In this document: positions 27,914 through 36,522 of the stretch, piece after piece
Numbering within the stretch: position 1 is the first letter of the stretch
Layout of the letters: every line of letters starts with the position of its first letter
Assembly: GCA_022013685.1 (NCBI GenBank)
Contig: JAKLPV010000049.1
Location: 1-37,955 of the forward strand
Direction of reading: 5' to 3'
DNA: 37,955 nt
From: Anaerolineae bacterium
GTDB lineage: Bacteria; Chloroflexota; Anaerolineae; Anaerolineales; Villigracilaceae
Position numbers and translations under genes: made by a program
The notes under the pieces: model-generated
Databases searched by the model: none
The model's input: the letters and a program-made list of their open reading frames with translations, nothing else
What the model was told of the DNA's origin: nothing

Positions 27914-29280
27914 TCTGTAAACCTTTCTCCACGCTCTGCAAAATCCTTGAATTCGTCAAAACTGGTGCCGCCCGGTGAAAGCAAAACCACAAAACCGGGT
28001 TGGGCCACCCGCGAGGCAGCCAGGACAGCTTCTTTAAGTGTATTTACCCTTACCTGGCTAAATGGACGATTGTCAGGAATGCGCGCGCCAAGCGCCGCTT
28101 CGATCTTTCCGGCGGCTTCGCCAAAAAGAACCACGTGATCAACGCGCTGGTGGACCAGTTTGGCCAGGTCTTCCCAGGGCAAATCTTTATCGCGGCCGCC
28201 CAAGAGCAGAATCAACGGGCCGTCAAAAGAGCGGATGGCAGCAATGGTGCGCTCTGGTGCAGAAGCCATCGAGTCGTTGTACCACTGCGCGCCGCGCCAG
28301 GTACGGACGAATTCCAAGCGGTGCGGCACACCGCGAAAGCCTCTGATGCCCTCTCGCATGGCTTCGGGCGATAACCCTGCCGCATGGGCGATCATGCAAG
28401 CGGCCAAAACGTTCAGGCGGTTGTGTTCGCCGCGCAGTTCGATGACATCTGCCACCGGCAGGGGGATGGCCTGTCCATGATCGCGGAGAAAGAACCGCTC
28501 ATTTTCAAGATATGCGCCATCCATACCCTCAGGCAGGGAGCTAAAGCCAAAAGAAAAAAGTTTGCCGCGCGCTTCCGAAGCCAGTCCCCAGGCGCCGGGG
28601 TCGTCGCGACCCAGAATGGCGATCCCGCCTTCGGTCTGATGGCGCACAATGTTCGCTTTGGCCGCAATGTAGTTTTCCATTGTTCCGTGGCGGTCCAGGT
28701 GGTTGGGCGTAATGTTCAAGATTGCCGCTACGTCCGGCGCATTCGTCAATAGCTCAGACTGGAAGGACGAGATTTCCATGATTGCCAGGTCTGAAGGCTG
28801 CATCTCGTCGACATAATTGATCAGCGGGTCGCCGATGTTGCCGCCGATCCAGCTTCGGCCATATAGACCGCTCGAACCGACCTGGGCTATTCGCCCAACC
28901 AGGGTGGTGGTGGTGGTTTTACCCGCCGAGCCGGTAATGCCAATGGTTTTGCACGGCACTGCCTGCATGAAGACCTGGGTGTCGTTGGAGACCAGGATTC
29001 CCTGTTGGCGGGCTGCCTGGACGATTGGGTTTTCCAGCGGCACACCGCCGGAGACAAAGACAGCCTGGGCTCCAGTGGCAATCTGGGGATCGTGCCCACC
29101 AACAGCCCAGGTCACGCTGAATTTTGCCAGGGCTTCCATCTCATCCCGCAGTTCAACAGCAGGGCGGCGGTCGTTGATTGTTACCTGCGCATCGTGCAGC
29201 GCCAGATAGCGCGCCAGCGCCAGTCCCTGCCGCGCCGCGCCAATAATGATGACTTTTTTGTTCCGCCAGTTCAATGCCAT
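27880..29280 (-). CDS. murD: UDP-N-acetylmuramoyl-L-alanine--D-glutamate ligase MurD
   Basis: MurD adds D-Glu to UDP-MurNAc-L-Ala. The 466-residue protein has the N-terminal nucleotide-fold loop IIGAARQGLALARYL, the ATP loop GSAGKTTTTTLVGR, NITPNHLDRHGTMENYIAAK and the C-terminal NDSMASAPERTIAAI and LLSPGGTSFDEFKDF, all typical of MurD. The ATG at 29280 lies 10 nt after the mraY stop and is preceded by AAGGA. Confidence 0.97.
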   Translation of the reverse strand: MALNWRNKKVIIIGAARQGLALARYLALHDAQVTINDRRPAVELRDEMEALAKFSVTWAVGGHDPQIATGAQAVFVSGGVPLENPIVQAARQQGILVSNDTQVFMQAVPCKTIGITGSAGKTTTTTLVGRIAQVGSSGLYGRSWIGGNIGDPLINYVDEMQPSDLAIMEISSFQSELLTNAPDVAAILNITPNHLDRHGTMENYIAAKANIVRHQTEGGIAILGRDDPGAWGLASEARGKLFSFGFSSLPEGMDGAYLENERFFLRDHGQAIPLPVADVIELRGEHNRLNVLAACMIAHAAGLSPEAMREGIRGFRGVPHRLEFVRTWRGAQWYNDSMASAPERTIAAIRSFDGPLILLLGGRDKDLPWEDLAKLVHQRVDHVVLFGEAAGKIEAALGARIPDNRPFSQVRVNTLKEAVLAASRVAQPGFVVLLSPGGTSFDEFKDFAERGERFTEWVLEFSETLR

Positions 29281-29290
29281 GTCCAAATCC

Positions 29291-30283
29291 TTATGCCAGC
29301 GCCAGTCCAACCCCGATCAGGGCGGCCAGCAAACCAATCAACCAGAAACGCTGAACAATTTGGGTTTCGCTCCAACCGAGTAGTTCGAAGTGCAAATGTA
29401 TCGGCGCCATCTTGAAGAAACGCCGTCCTTTGGTCATTTTGAAATACAAAATTTGGATGGTGACGCTTAGTGCTTCGCTGACGGGGATGATTGCAACCAG
29501 GGGCAAAAGCGCCCATTGACCGGTCATCAGCGCGACCACTGCTATCGTTGCTCCGAGCGCGAGTGAACCGGTATCGCCCATAAATAATTGGGCCGGGTGG
29601 ACGTTGAACCACAAGAAGCCAAACAACGCGCCGACCACAGTGAACGAAAATTGGGCCAGGAAGGTTTGCCCTTGCAAGATCGCAATTGCGCCGTAGGCTG
29701 CAAAGATGGTGGCGGAGATTAATCCGGCCAGGCCATCCAATCCATCTGTAAAGTTGATCGCGTTCGACATGGCGACAATGATGAAGGCCGCAACCGGCAC
29801 ATAGAACCAGCCCAGGTCAATAACCAGCTTCATGCCGGGGAAAAGCACATCCGGCACGCCCAACAGGTATTTCAAAGTCCAGGCGATGATGGCAGCCAAC
29901 ACCCACTGGGCGATGAATTTGACCCGAATGCTAAGACCATCCCCGCGCCGTTTGCCGCGGAGACCTTCCCAGTCGTCCACTGCGCCAAGTAGAGCGAAAG
30001 CGACCAGGGTTGCCATCGGAACAAGCACCGACTGGCCGGCCAATTTCAAGCCGATCAACTCTACAGCGTTTAGCAAGCCGGTGAGGAGCAGCACTGGCAG
30101 GACGACCATCACCCCGCCCATTGTGGGTGTGCCCATTTTGACCATGTGTTTGCCGGGTTCCTCGACGCGAATCAGTTTGCCGATTTTAAAGTGGCGCAAA
30201 ACCCGCAAGAGCGGGCCGCCCCAGATCACGGTCAGCATAAAACTCAGGCCCGCAAGGCTGATGGCCAGGGTCGAGTCTTTCAT
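29291..30283 (-). CDS. mraY: Phospho-N-acetylmuramoyl-pentapeptide-transferase MraY
   Basis: MraY joins the pentapeptide precursor to undecaprenyl phosphate to form lipid I in the membrane. The 330-residue polytopic protein has GTPTMGGVMV near residue 51, the aspartate pair GAVDDWEG near 100, NAINFTDGLDGLAG and FMGDTGSLALG, and ends with the FFKMAPIHLHFELLGWSE motif that separates MraY from WecA. The ATG overlaps the murF stop in ATGA (30280-30283). Confidence 0.97.
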   Translation of the reverse strand: MKDSTLAISLAGLSFMLTVIWGGPLLRVLRHFKIGKLIRVEEPGKHMVKMGTPTMGGVMVVLPVLLLTGLLNAVELIGLKLAGQSVLVPMATLVAFALLGAVDDWEGLRGKRRGDGLSIRVKFIAQWVLAAIIAWTLKYLLGVPDVLFPGMKLVIDLGWFYVPVAAFIIVAMSNAINFTDGLDGLAGLISATIFAAYGAIAILQGQTFLAQFSFTVVGALFGFLWFNVHPAQLFMGDTGSLALGATIAVVALMTGQWALLPLVAIIPVSEALSVTIQILYFKMTKGRRFFKMAPIHLHFELLGWSETQIVQRFWLIGLLAALIGVGLALA

Positions 30284-31710
30284 CGGACTACCTCCATGGC
30301 AGAAACAACCTGGTCCAGGCGCAAGCTGTGCGAGCCTTTGACCAGCATCGCATCATCACCTGTCAGGTTTTTGTTGAGCCATGCAATCATTGCATCCATG
30401 TCTTCGAATTCATGCACGACAGCTTTGCCCATACCGGCCCGTCGAGCTGACTCTGCAATCAGGTGGGCGCGCACCCCAAACGTGACCAACACATCGGCCA
30501 CTTCGGCGGCGCGCGCGCCGACCCGCTCGTGCCCTTCGCGCTCATACTGGCCGAGTTCAAGCATGTCGCCCAGCACGGCGATATGCCGCCCCTGGATTTC
30601 ATCGAGCAGGTTGAGCGCCGCCAGGGTGGATTCGGGCGAGGCGTTGTAGGTGTCATCCAGGATCAGGGCGCCATTTTCAGCGCGGACAGCCACCAGCCGC
30701 AGTTGGGCCTGGCTCTCCTGCAAACCGCGCACAATCTCATCCCAGGTCAGGCCTTCGACCAGCCCAACGGCAGTGGCGCGTAAAACCGTATGGACCGAGT
30801 GACGCCCGATCATCGGGACGCGCACGAAGAGAGTTTCTTTGCGATGGTGCAGGCGCAGGCGGATGCCCTCCAGCCCCAAGCCTTCGACATTGTCGGCCCA
30901 CAAATCAGCGGCGGAATCCAACCCGTAGAAAAAGACGCGCGCGCGGGTGCGGGATTGCATCGGGCGGACCAGGGGGTCATCGTAGTTCAGGATGGCGATC
31001 CCCTCCGGGGCCGGGGGCAGCGCCTCGACCAGTTCGCCTTTGCCCTGGGCGATGATTTCCTGTGAACCGGCCCGCTCTGCGTGGACGGTCCCGATATTGT
31101 TGAGCACCCCCACCTGTGGCAGGGCAATCTCGCACAACTGGGTAATCTCGCCGGGCACGTAAAATCCCATTTCCAGCACTGCGTATTGGTGCCCGGGGGT
31201 CAGGCGCAGCATGTTGAGCGGCAGGCCAATTTCGTTGTTAAGGTTCGCCAGACTCTTGAGCGTTTTGTAGCGCTGACTCAAGACCTGGGCGATGGCTTCC
31301 TTGGTGGTCGATTTACCGACACTGCCGGTAACGCCAATCACCCGCAGCGACAGTTTGCGCCGCCAGAATGCGGCAACCTGCTGCAGGGCATCTACCGTGT
31401 TCCCGACCAGGATGCAGACCGGGGCTTCGATGCTCCCTTTCAATCCCTGATAGTGACCGGGGCGGACATCCACTTGGGTGACGGGTGGGTTGATCGCGTG
31501 TTCGATAAAAGCCACAACTGCCCCGGCCTGAAAAGCCTGCCGGACGTAATCGTGCCCGTCAACCCGTTCGCCGGGAATTGCCACAAACAGCGCGCCGGGG
31601 ATGACCAGGCGGGAATCAATCGCCGCCTCCGTGATGATGAGCGGGTTTATCACGGGGCGGAGACCTGTCAGGGCTTCGAGAACATCGGCGAGAGTCAGTA
31701 ATTCACTCAT
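30280..31710 (-). CDS. murF: UDP-MurNAc-tripeptide--D-alanyl-D-alanine ligase MurF
   Basis: MurF adds D-Ala-D-Ala to the UDP-MurNAc tripeptide. The 476-residue protein has the ATP loop GVTGSVGKSTTKE, NLNNEIGLPLNML, AVLEMGFYVPGEI, DDTYNASPEST and VLGDMLELG, which are MurF rather than MurE marks. The ATG at 31710 overlaps the ftsI stop by one base (TAATG). The long upstream frame to 31818 lies inside ftsI and is unlikely. murE, which normally stands between ftsI and murF, is absent. Confidence 0.96.
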   Translation of the reverse strand: MSELLTLADVLEALTGLRPVINPLIITEAAIDSRLVIPGALFVAIPGERVDGHDYVRQAFQAGAVVAFIEHAINPPVTQVDVRPGHYQGLKGSIEAPVCILVGNTVDALQQVAAFWRRKLSLRVIGVTGSVGKSTTKEAIAQVLSQRYKTLKSLANLNNEIGLPLNMLRLTPGHQYAVLEMGFYVPGEITQLCEIALPQVGVLNNIGTVHAERAGSQEIIAQGKGELVEALPPAPEGIAILNYDDPLVRPMQSRTRARVFFYGLDSAADLWADNVEGLGLEGIRLRLHHRKETLFVRVPMIGRHSVHTVLRATAVGLVEGLTWDEIVRGLQESQAQLRLVAVRAENGALILDDTYNASPESTLAALNLLDEIQGRHIAVLGDMLELGQYEREGHERVGARAAEVADVLVTFGVRAHLIAESARRAGMGKAVVHEFEDMDAMIAWLNKNLTGDDAMLVKGSHSLRLDQVVSAMEVVR

Positions 31711-33461
31711 TATGGGCCGGCCAATTGCTGGCGTATATGATCGGGCGGTATATCCATCAGTACCACGAGTTTTTCGACAACGTCTTTGAATACCGGGGCT
31801 GCCAGGAAGGAAGCCCAATCGTCTGTGGCGGGCTTTTCAAGCCAGACATAGATCATAAATTGCGGATTATCCAGCGGGCCCCAGCCGATAAACGAGGCAT
31901 TGATTTCATCGAGGCTATAAAACCCGCTATCGGTCGGGATCTGGGCCGTGCCGGTCTTGCCAGCCAGGCGATAACCATCCACCAGGGCCAACGATTCTCC
32001 GCGCTCCATGCCAAGCGCCAGCATCTCACTGACGGTGCGTGCGGTTTGTGGCGAAATGGGCGTGCCCAAGACTTGTGTGGGCGTATTGTACTGATCGCCA
32101 TCTTTGACCATGCCGTACAAAACGTGCGGGTAAACCATTTTGCCATCATTTGCCAGGGCTGAAGCGGCAGTCAACATCTGGATCGGGGTTACCGCGACGC
32201 CTTGTCCGAAAGAATTGGTAGCCAGATCGATCAGATACCAGTCAGAGTCGCCGGGAGTTTTCAGGCGTCCGACAGCTTCACCGGCCAGGTCGATGCCAGT
32301 TGGGCGTCCGATACCAAAGCGGCGCATGTAGGTATAGTAGGTTTCGGTTCCCATTTGGCTGGCCAGGCGCGCCATGCAGACATTGAGTGAGTTTTGCAGG
32401 CAGCCGGTCATGTCTTGCACGCCCCAGGCGCCTTTATCCCAGTTGTAGACATAGCCGCCGCCGATTTCATAGTAGCCCAGGTCGAGATAGGTCGTGCCTG
32501 GCGCAACGGCGCCGCTGTCGATGGCTGCTGCCATGGTCAAGACTTTGATAACGGAACCGGGTTCATACTGAGTTGAAACAGCGCGATTGAAATCGCTGGC
32601 GTACTTGTAGGTGTCGGTATAGGTCCAGAATTCGTTCAAGTCCATCTGCGGGGTCGAAACCATCGCCAATATCTCGCCGTTTTTGGGGTTCATCACAATG
32701 ACCGTGCCCGATACGGATCTGGTATCTTCGACAGCTTCATTTAGAATTTCTTCGACCGCAGCCTGGATTTCGCGGTCAATCGTCAGCACCATGTCGGTGC
32801 CTTTAGGCGCCTTGGGCAGCTCGAAAGCGCGGTTGGGATCCTGTGGTACCCAGACCCTGACCGGCATACCGGCCAGAAGGTCGTTATATTTTTCTTCCAC
32901 GCCAAAATAGCCGCGCCCCTCGCGGGTGACAAAACCGATGATATTCGAGCCGAGTTCCTGCTCCGGGTAGCTGCGCTGGAGGTGGGCGCGAAAATCCAGC
33001 CCGGCCAGGGTTGGATCGCCCTTGGCCTGATACTGTTCGGCCAGTTGTGTCTGCATTCGCTGCAATTCGTGGGCGCGTTCTGACGAAACATGATCTTTCA
33101 TTACCAGGTAAACCAACCCATCCGGCGGGTTGGTGATGTATTCGTAAATTTCGTCATAGCTCAAGCCTAGCACGGAACTCATTGCCAGGGCAATGCTGTG
33201 CGGGTTGCGCATGTCTTGCAGGCTGACGCCAACTTCATAAACAGTTGTGTTCCCGGCCAGCAAATAACCATGCCGATCGTAAATCTGACCACGCTCGGGG
33301 TAAAGGGTGCGATATTCCCCTGAGTAACGGTCGCCTTGCTGGCGCAGGGCTGCGGCCTGCGGGCTGTACTGGATGCGCAGCATTTGCCCGATGGCAACAA
33401 GGCCCATGAACCCAAAAATAATTGCCAGAAATTGGGCGCGTGATTGATACGGCTGTCTCAT
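31710..33461 (-). CDS. ftsI: Septal peptidoglycan transpeptidase FtsI (class B PBP)
   Basis: FtsI cross-links septal peptidoglycan together with FtsW. The 583-residue protein has a short N-terminus, one transmembrane anchor (about 10-28), a pedestal domain starting with PERGQIYDRHGYLLA, and the penicillin-binding domain. The catalytic motifs are SVIK (near residue 301), SLN (near 356) and KTGTAQ (near 500). No PASTA domain is present. ATG at 33461 overlaps the ftsL stop (ATGA) and has GGGAGG upstream. Confidence 0.95.
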   Translation of the reverse strand: MRQPYQSRAQFLAIIFGFMGLVAIGQMLRIQYSPQAAALRQQGDRYSGEYRTLYPERGQIYDRHGYLLAGNTTVYEVGVSLQDMRNPHSIALAMSSVLGLSYDEIYEYITNPPDGLVYLVMKDHVSSERAHELQRMQTQLAEQYQAKGDPTLAGLDFRAHLQRSYPEQELGSNIIGFVTREGRGYFGVEEKYNDLLAGMPVRVWVPQDPNRAFELPKAPKGTDMVLTIDREIQAAVEEILNEAVEDTRSVSGTVIVMNPKNGEILAMVSTPQMDLNEFWTYTDTYKYASDFNRAVSTQYEPGSVIKVLTMAAAIDSGAVAPGTTYLDLGYYEIGGGYVYNWDKGAWGVQDMTGCLQNSLNVCMARLASQMGTETYYTYMRRFGIGRPTGIDLAGEAVGRLKTPGDSDWYLIDLATNSFGQGVAVTPIQMLTAASALANDGKMVYPHVLYGMVKDGDQYNTPTQVLGTPISPQTARTVSEMLALGMERGESLALVDGYRLAGKTGTAQIPTDSGFYSLDEINASFIGWGPLDNPQFMIYVWLEKPATDDWASFLAAPVFKDVVEKLVVLMDIPPDHIRQQLAGP

Positions 33462-33982
33462 CGCAGACCTCCCAACGGGGTTGATGCCGAACGGGCTGCT
33501 TCTGCCAGCCAATCGAACAGGGATGAGTGGAATTCGGGCGCTGCCGAAATGACCTGTTTTTCAATAACATGGTTGACAAAGTGAACACCGTCAGAAGGCA
33601 GGTAACCGGGCACAACCATATAATCGGCTTCGCTGCGATCCAGCATTTCAAAACCGGCCTGGCTGGCGCGATTCTGCATGACCTGGTTTGACATTAAGCG
33701 CGCCAGATCGGTTTCGTAATCGGCATTGGTGCGCCGGTTGGCGGCAATGGTGAGTTCGAGATTCTGAATTTCGCGTCCTGTGATTGCTGCCCGGGCGGTG
33801 ACATCCAGGTATAGGCCTGAAACCATTGCCACAATGGCGATTGCCACTGCAAACAAAATGACCCACTGGCGCTGGATGTTGAGCGGCATGGAGCGCGCCG
33901 AATCAAGCGTATGTACCGCTTCGGCGTAGGCGTCGAAAACGCGCTTGGTATTTCCAGGGTTGGTGGCAGGTGTCGTGGTCAT
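33458..33982 (-). CDS. ftsL: FtsL-like septum formation protein
   Basis: FtsL-type proteins are bitopic, bind FtsQ/DivIB and DivIC/FtsB by an external coiled coil, and help activate FtsWI. The 174-residue product has one transmembrane segment (about 40-58, VILFAVAIAIVAMVSGLYL) followed by a likely helical stretch (about 65-105). Sequence identity with known FtsL is not evident by eye; the call rests on topology and on the invariant slot between rsmH and ftsI. A 70-residue C-terminal extension beyond the coiled coil is longer than in standard FtsL. ATG at 33982 forms ATGA with the rsmH stop; the longer frame to 34132 lies inside rsmH. Confidence 0.75.
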   Translation of the reverse strand: MTTTPATNPGNTKRVFDAYAEAVHTLDSARSMPLNIQRQWVILFAVAIAIVAMVSGLYLDVTARAAITGREIQNLELTIAANRRTNADYETDLARLMSNQVMQNRASQAGFEMLDRSEADYMVVPGYLPSDGVHFVNHVIEKQVISAAPEFHSSLFDWLAEAARSASTPLGGLR

Positions 33983-34896
33983 ATTTTTTCGACAATTCTC
34001 AATTTCGCGCTGCGCGCGCGAGAGTTGGCCTGTACTTCTTCTTCGCCCGCCTCGATCGGCTTGCGAGTAATATCGTTTATGATTGCGCGGTGTCCGCAAG
34101 TGCAAACCGGCTGGCGTGGTGGACACAGACAATCGCGGCTTTCGCGCCGGAAATAGGTCTTGACGATACGATCTTCCAGCGAGTGGAAGGCGATGACTGC
34201 CAGGCGGCTACCAGGCCGGAGCAGTTCCACCGCCATCGGCAAAACGCTCTCGACTGCATCCAGTTCGCCGTTGACCGCGATTCTCAAAGCCTGGAAGGTG
34301 CGGGTGGCCGGGTGAATGCGCTCGCGTTTTCCGATGGTCTTGAGCAGCAGGTCAGCCAATTGGCGGGTGGTTGTAAAAGGGCGATGCTGCACGATGATGT
34401 TGGCGATCTTGCGAGAGAGGCGCTCCTCGCCATAGCGGAAGATGATCTCGGCCAGTTCGCTCTCACCCAGGGTGTTGACCAGGTCTGCTGCCGAGGACCC
34501 AATCGACGGGTCGAAGCGCATGTCGAGCGGTCCGTCGTGCAGGAAGGAAAACCCTCGTCCGGCGTTGTCCAACTGCATCGACGAGACGCCCAGATCGAGC
34601 ACAATTCCATCAACCTGCGCCCAGCCCAGCTTTTTGGCTTCTTGGGCCATTTCGAGATAACTTGCGCGGACGATGTGCGCCCGCCCGCCGAACCCGGCCA
34701 GCCGCTCGCTGGCGATTGCCAGGGCTTGCGGATCAAGGTCAAGGCCGAGCAATTCCCCGTTGGGTGCGCTGGCTTCCAAAACTCCGGCTGCGTGGCCGCC
34801 CGCGCCCAGGGTCCCGTCGATATAACGGCCGCCTGCGCGTGGGTTGAGAGCGTGTATAATATCGTTGTAAAGTACAGAGAGATGCGGGGCGTTCAT
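33979..34896 (-). CDS. rsmH: 16S rRNA (cytosine-1402-N4)-methyltransferase RsmH
   Basis: RsmH (MraW) methylates N4 of C1402 in the decoding site of 16S rRNA. The 305-residue protein has the SAM-binding start YIDGTLGAGGHAAGVLE, the DGIVLDLGVSSMQLD block, GFSFLHDGPLDMRFD, and the end block AVIAFHSLEDRIVK, with the conserved C-terminal cysteine region. Its ATG overlaps the mraZ stop (ATGA, 34893-34896). Confidence 0.97.
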   Translation of the reverse strand: MNAPHLSVLYNDIIHALNPRAGGRYIDGTLGAGGHAAGVLEASAPNGELLGLDLDPQALAIASERLAGFGGRAHIVRASYLEMAQEAKKLGWAQVDGIVLDLGVSSMQLDNAGRGFSFLHDGPLDMRFDPSIGSSAADLVNTLGESELAEIIFRYGEERLSRKIANIIVQHRPFTTTRQLADLLLKTIGKRERIHPATRTFQALRIAVNGELDAVESVLPMAVELLRPGSRLAVIAFHSLEDRIVKTYFRRESRDCLCPPRQPVCTCGHRAIINDITRKPIEAGEEEVQANSRARSAKLRIVEKI

Positions 34897-35336
34897 GCCG
34901 GGCCGGTCGAAAGGTCGAGTGCGGCGAAGCGTCTGGCATTTGCTTCGGCATCTTCAATGGCCTGCATTTGTTCGCCCCATCCGGCAGGTGACCAGATTTC
35001 AAAATATTCACCCTGGCCGACCACTGTTGCTTCGCCGTCCAGGCCAAGGAACTGGCGCAGGTTTTGTGGGATGAGGATACGCCCGGCTTTGTCCACTTCA
35101 ACCTGGTACGCGTTGGAGAGCAGCAGGCGGCGCAGCAAGCGGGCGGCGGGGTCGGTGATGCTCATGGCGTTGATGCGCTCATAAACCATCTGGAAGTAAT
35201 CAGCGGTCATGACCATCAGGTTGCGGTCAAAACCCTGCGAGATGAAGGCGCCCTGGCCGACAGAATCGCGAAAGACCGCCGGAATTGTCAGGCGTCCTTT
35301 GTCATCGATGTTGTGGCGAAACTGTCCTAAGAACAT
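34893..35336 (-). CDS. mraZ: Transcriptional regulator MraZ
   Basis: MraZ is an AbrB-fold ring-forming DNA-binding protein that controls its own dcw operon by binding short direct repeats near the promoter. The 147-residue product has the two expected half-domains with the D-K-x-G-R motif twice (DDKGRLTIPAVFR near 11-23, VDKAGRILIPQNLRQ near 82-96). The perfectly spaced MraZ boxes at 35396-35420 support autoregulation. AAGGA precedes the ATG at about 10 nt. The start codon itself lies in a LexA-box-like palindrome. Confidence 0.97.
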   Translation of the reverse strand: MFLGQFRHNIDDKGRLTIPAVFRDSVGQGAFISQGFDRNLMVMTADYFQMVYERINAMSITDPAARLLRRLLLSNAYQVEVDKAGRILIPQNLRQFLGLDGEATVVGQGEYFEIWSPAGWGEQMQAIEDAEANARRFAALDLSTGPA

Positions 35337-35343
35337 ACGTTCT
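35330..35343. promoter_or_regulatory. LexA-box-like palindrome over the mraZ start codon
   Basis: AGAACATACGTTCT matches GAAC-N4-GTTC at all eight fixed positions, with the preferred purine/pyrimidine in the centre, as in Gram-positive-type LexA boxes. It covers the mraZ ATG (35334-35336). Eight fixed bases occur by chance about once per 65 kb, so the position carries more weight than the match alone. Confidence 0.45.
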
Positions 35344-35365
35344 AATCCTTCTTTAATGCGCGGAA

Positions 35366-35385
35366 CGCCGGGCTCTCACCCGGCG
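35366..35385. other. GC-rich hairpin in the mraZ leader
   Basis: CGCCGGG (35366-35372) and CCCGGCG (35379-35385) form a 7-bp stem with a 6-nt loop, between the MraZ boxes and the start codon. It may shape the leader RNA or weakly terminate; there is no T-run. Confidence 0.5.
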
Positions 35386-35420
35386 CTCCACTCCGTCCCA
35401 CTTACTCCCACTTACTCCCA
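35386..35420 (-). promoter_or_regulatory. MraZ-binding box array
   Basis: TGGGA (minus strand) occurs at 35416-35420, 35406-35410 and 35396-35400, each followed by a 5-nt spacer, and a degenerate fourth (TGGAG) continues the 10-bp register at 35386-35390. This is the known MraZ operator design of GGG-core direct repeats on one face of the helix. It begins immediately downstream of the -10 box, so binding would cover the transcription start. Confidence 0.9.
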
Positions 35421-35421
35421 T

Positions 35422-35450
35422 ATTCTACACCTATTTCGGGCGCATTTCAA
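35422..35450 (-). promoter_or_regulatory. dcw operon promoter
   Basis: Minus-strand TTGAAA (35445-35450), a 17-nt spacer and TAGAAT (35422-35427) form a near-consensus sigma-70-type promoter, leading to mraZ after a leader of about 80 nt. Confidence 0.8.
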
Positions 35451-35506
35451 GTGGGTAGTACCTTTATCCTATTTTTTAGGTGGTTTGTTATGCTTTTCAA
35501 ACGATT

Positions 35507-36400
35507 ATGAACCTGATTTTGCTTGAATCACCCCATTGGCGAGATTATGAATTGCTGGATACGGGCAACGGCCTGAAGCTGGAACGTTTCGGCTCTTATC
35601 GGTTTGTGCGCCCTGAGGTGCAGGCCCTCTGGCAACCGGCCCTGCCCGAAGCTGACTGGCGCGATGCGGATGCCGTTTTCAGACCGACCAGCGAGGAAAG
35701 CGGTGGCCATTGGGACGCGCGCAAAAAGCTGCGTGAACGCTGGGAGATGCGCTATCCCCTGCCTGGCGCTGCGCCGCTCAAGATGTGGGCGATGACCACG
35801 CCGGGGCGGCACCTGGGCGTTTTCCCTGAATGCGCCGCGCATTGGGATTGGATGGCCGAAAAAATTGTTGTTTCCAATCGCCCGGCGCGGGTGCTGAACC
35901 TGTTTGGTTACACCGGGCTGGCTTCGCTGGCGGCGGCGGCTGTTGGGGCAACTGTCACCCATGTCGATGCTTCGAAAAAATCGGTTGGGTGGGCGCGCGA
36001 GAACCAGGACATTTCCGGGCTGGCAGACAAACCCATCCGCTGGATCGTGGACGATGCCCTGAAATTTGTCCAGCGCGAGGCGAGGCGCGGGGCGCAATAT
36101 GATGGTATCTACCTCGACCCGCCCAAGTTTGGGCGGGGCCCCAAAGGCGAGATCTGGGAAGTGTACCAATCGCTGCCGGCCCTGCTGGATGCCTGCCGGG
36201 CCGTACTCAGCCCAAATCCGCTTTTTGTGGCGCTGACGATGTACGCCGTCAAGGCTTCGGGCGTCCATTTATATGCGACCCTGAACGAGATGATGCGCCC
36301 TTATAAAGGAAGCGCCGAAGCCGGAGAGCTGGTGACGCGCGAGGCGAGCGCCGGGCGGCTGGTCTCACAGGCCGTTTTTGGGCGCTGGTCAGCGGCTTGA
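35507..36400 (+). CDS. RlmI-like SAM-dependent RNA methyltransferase
   Basis: The 297-residue protein belongs to the class I methyltransferases of the RlmI/RlmK group, which modify cytosine or guanine in 23S rRNA. The SAM-binding loop NLFGYTGLASLAAAAVGA and acidic VDASKKSVGWARENQ are followed by the catalytic-type motif YLDPPKFGRGPKGE. It lacks the N-terminal PUA domain of full-length RlmI, so target choice may differ. ATG at 35507 is preferred; a GTG nine codons upstream is an alternative, and neither has a good Shine-Dalgarno site. It is divergent from the dcw operon. The -35 box of the tRNA promoter overlaps its stop codon. Confidence 0.88.
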   Translation: MNLILLESPHWRDYELLDTGNGLKLERFGSYRFVRPEVQALWQPALPEADWRDADAVFRPTSEESGGHWDARKKLRERWEMRYPLPGAAPLKMWAMTTPGRHLGVFPECAAHWDWMAEKIVVSNRPARVLNLFGYTGLASLAAAAVGATVTHVDASKKSVGWARENQDISGLADKPIRWIVDDALKFVQREARRGAQYDGIYLDPPKFGRGPKGEIWEVYQSLPALLDACRAVLSPNPLFVALTMYAVKASGVHLYATLNEMMRPYKGSAEAGELVTREASAGRLVSQAVFGRWSAA

Positions 36401-36425
36401 CCATCTACGCGCCTCACGGTAGAAT
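36397..36425 (+). promoter_or_regulatory. tRNA-Gly promoter
   Basis: TTGACC (36397-36402) and TAGAAT (36420-36425) are exactly 17 nt apart, 18 nt upstream of the tRNA 5' end. Confidence 0.8.
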
Positions 36426-36443
36426 ACAGGTCGTTCGTTTTTT

Positions 36444-36514
36444 GCGGGCATAGCATAGTGGTAGTGCGGTAGCCTTCCAAGCTACTTAGACGGGTTCGAT
36501 TCCCGTTGCCCGCT
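36444..36514 (+). tRNA. tRNA-Gly(TCC)
   Basis: A 71-nt cloverleaf: acceptor stem GCGGGCA with TGCCCGC, anticodon stem GTAGC with GCTAC around loop CTTCCAA, anticodon TCC at 36476-36478, and T-loop GGTTCGATTCC. The CCA end is not encoded. Confidence 0.96.
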
Positions 36515-36522
36515 CTCGCTTC

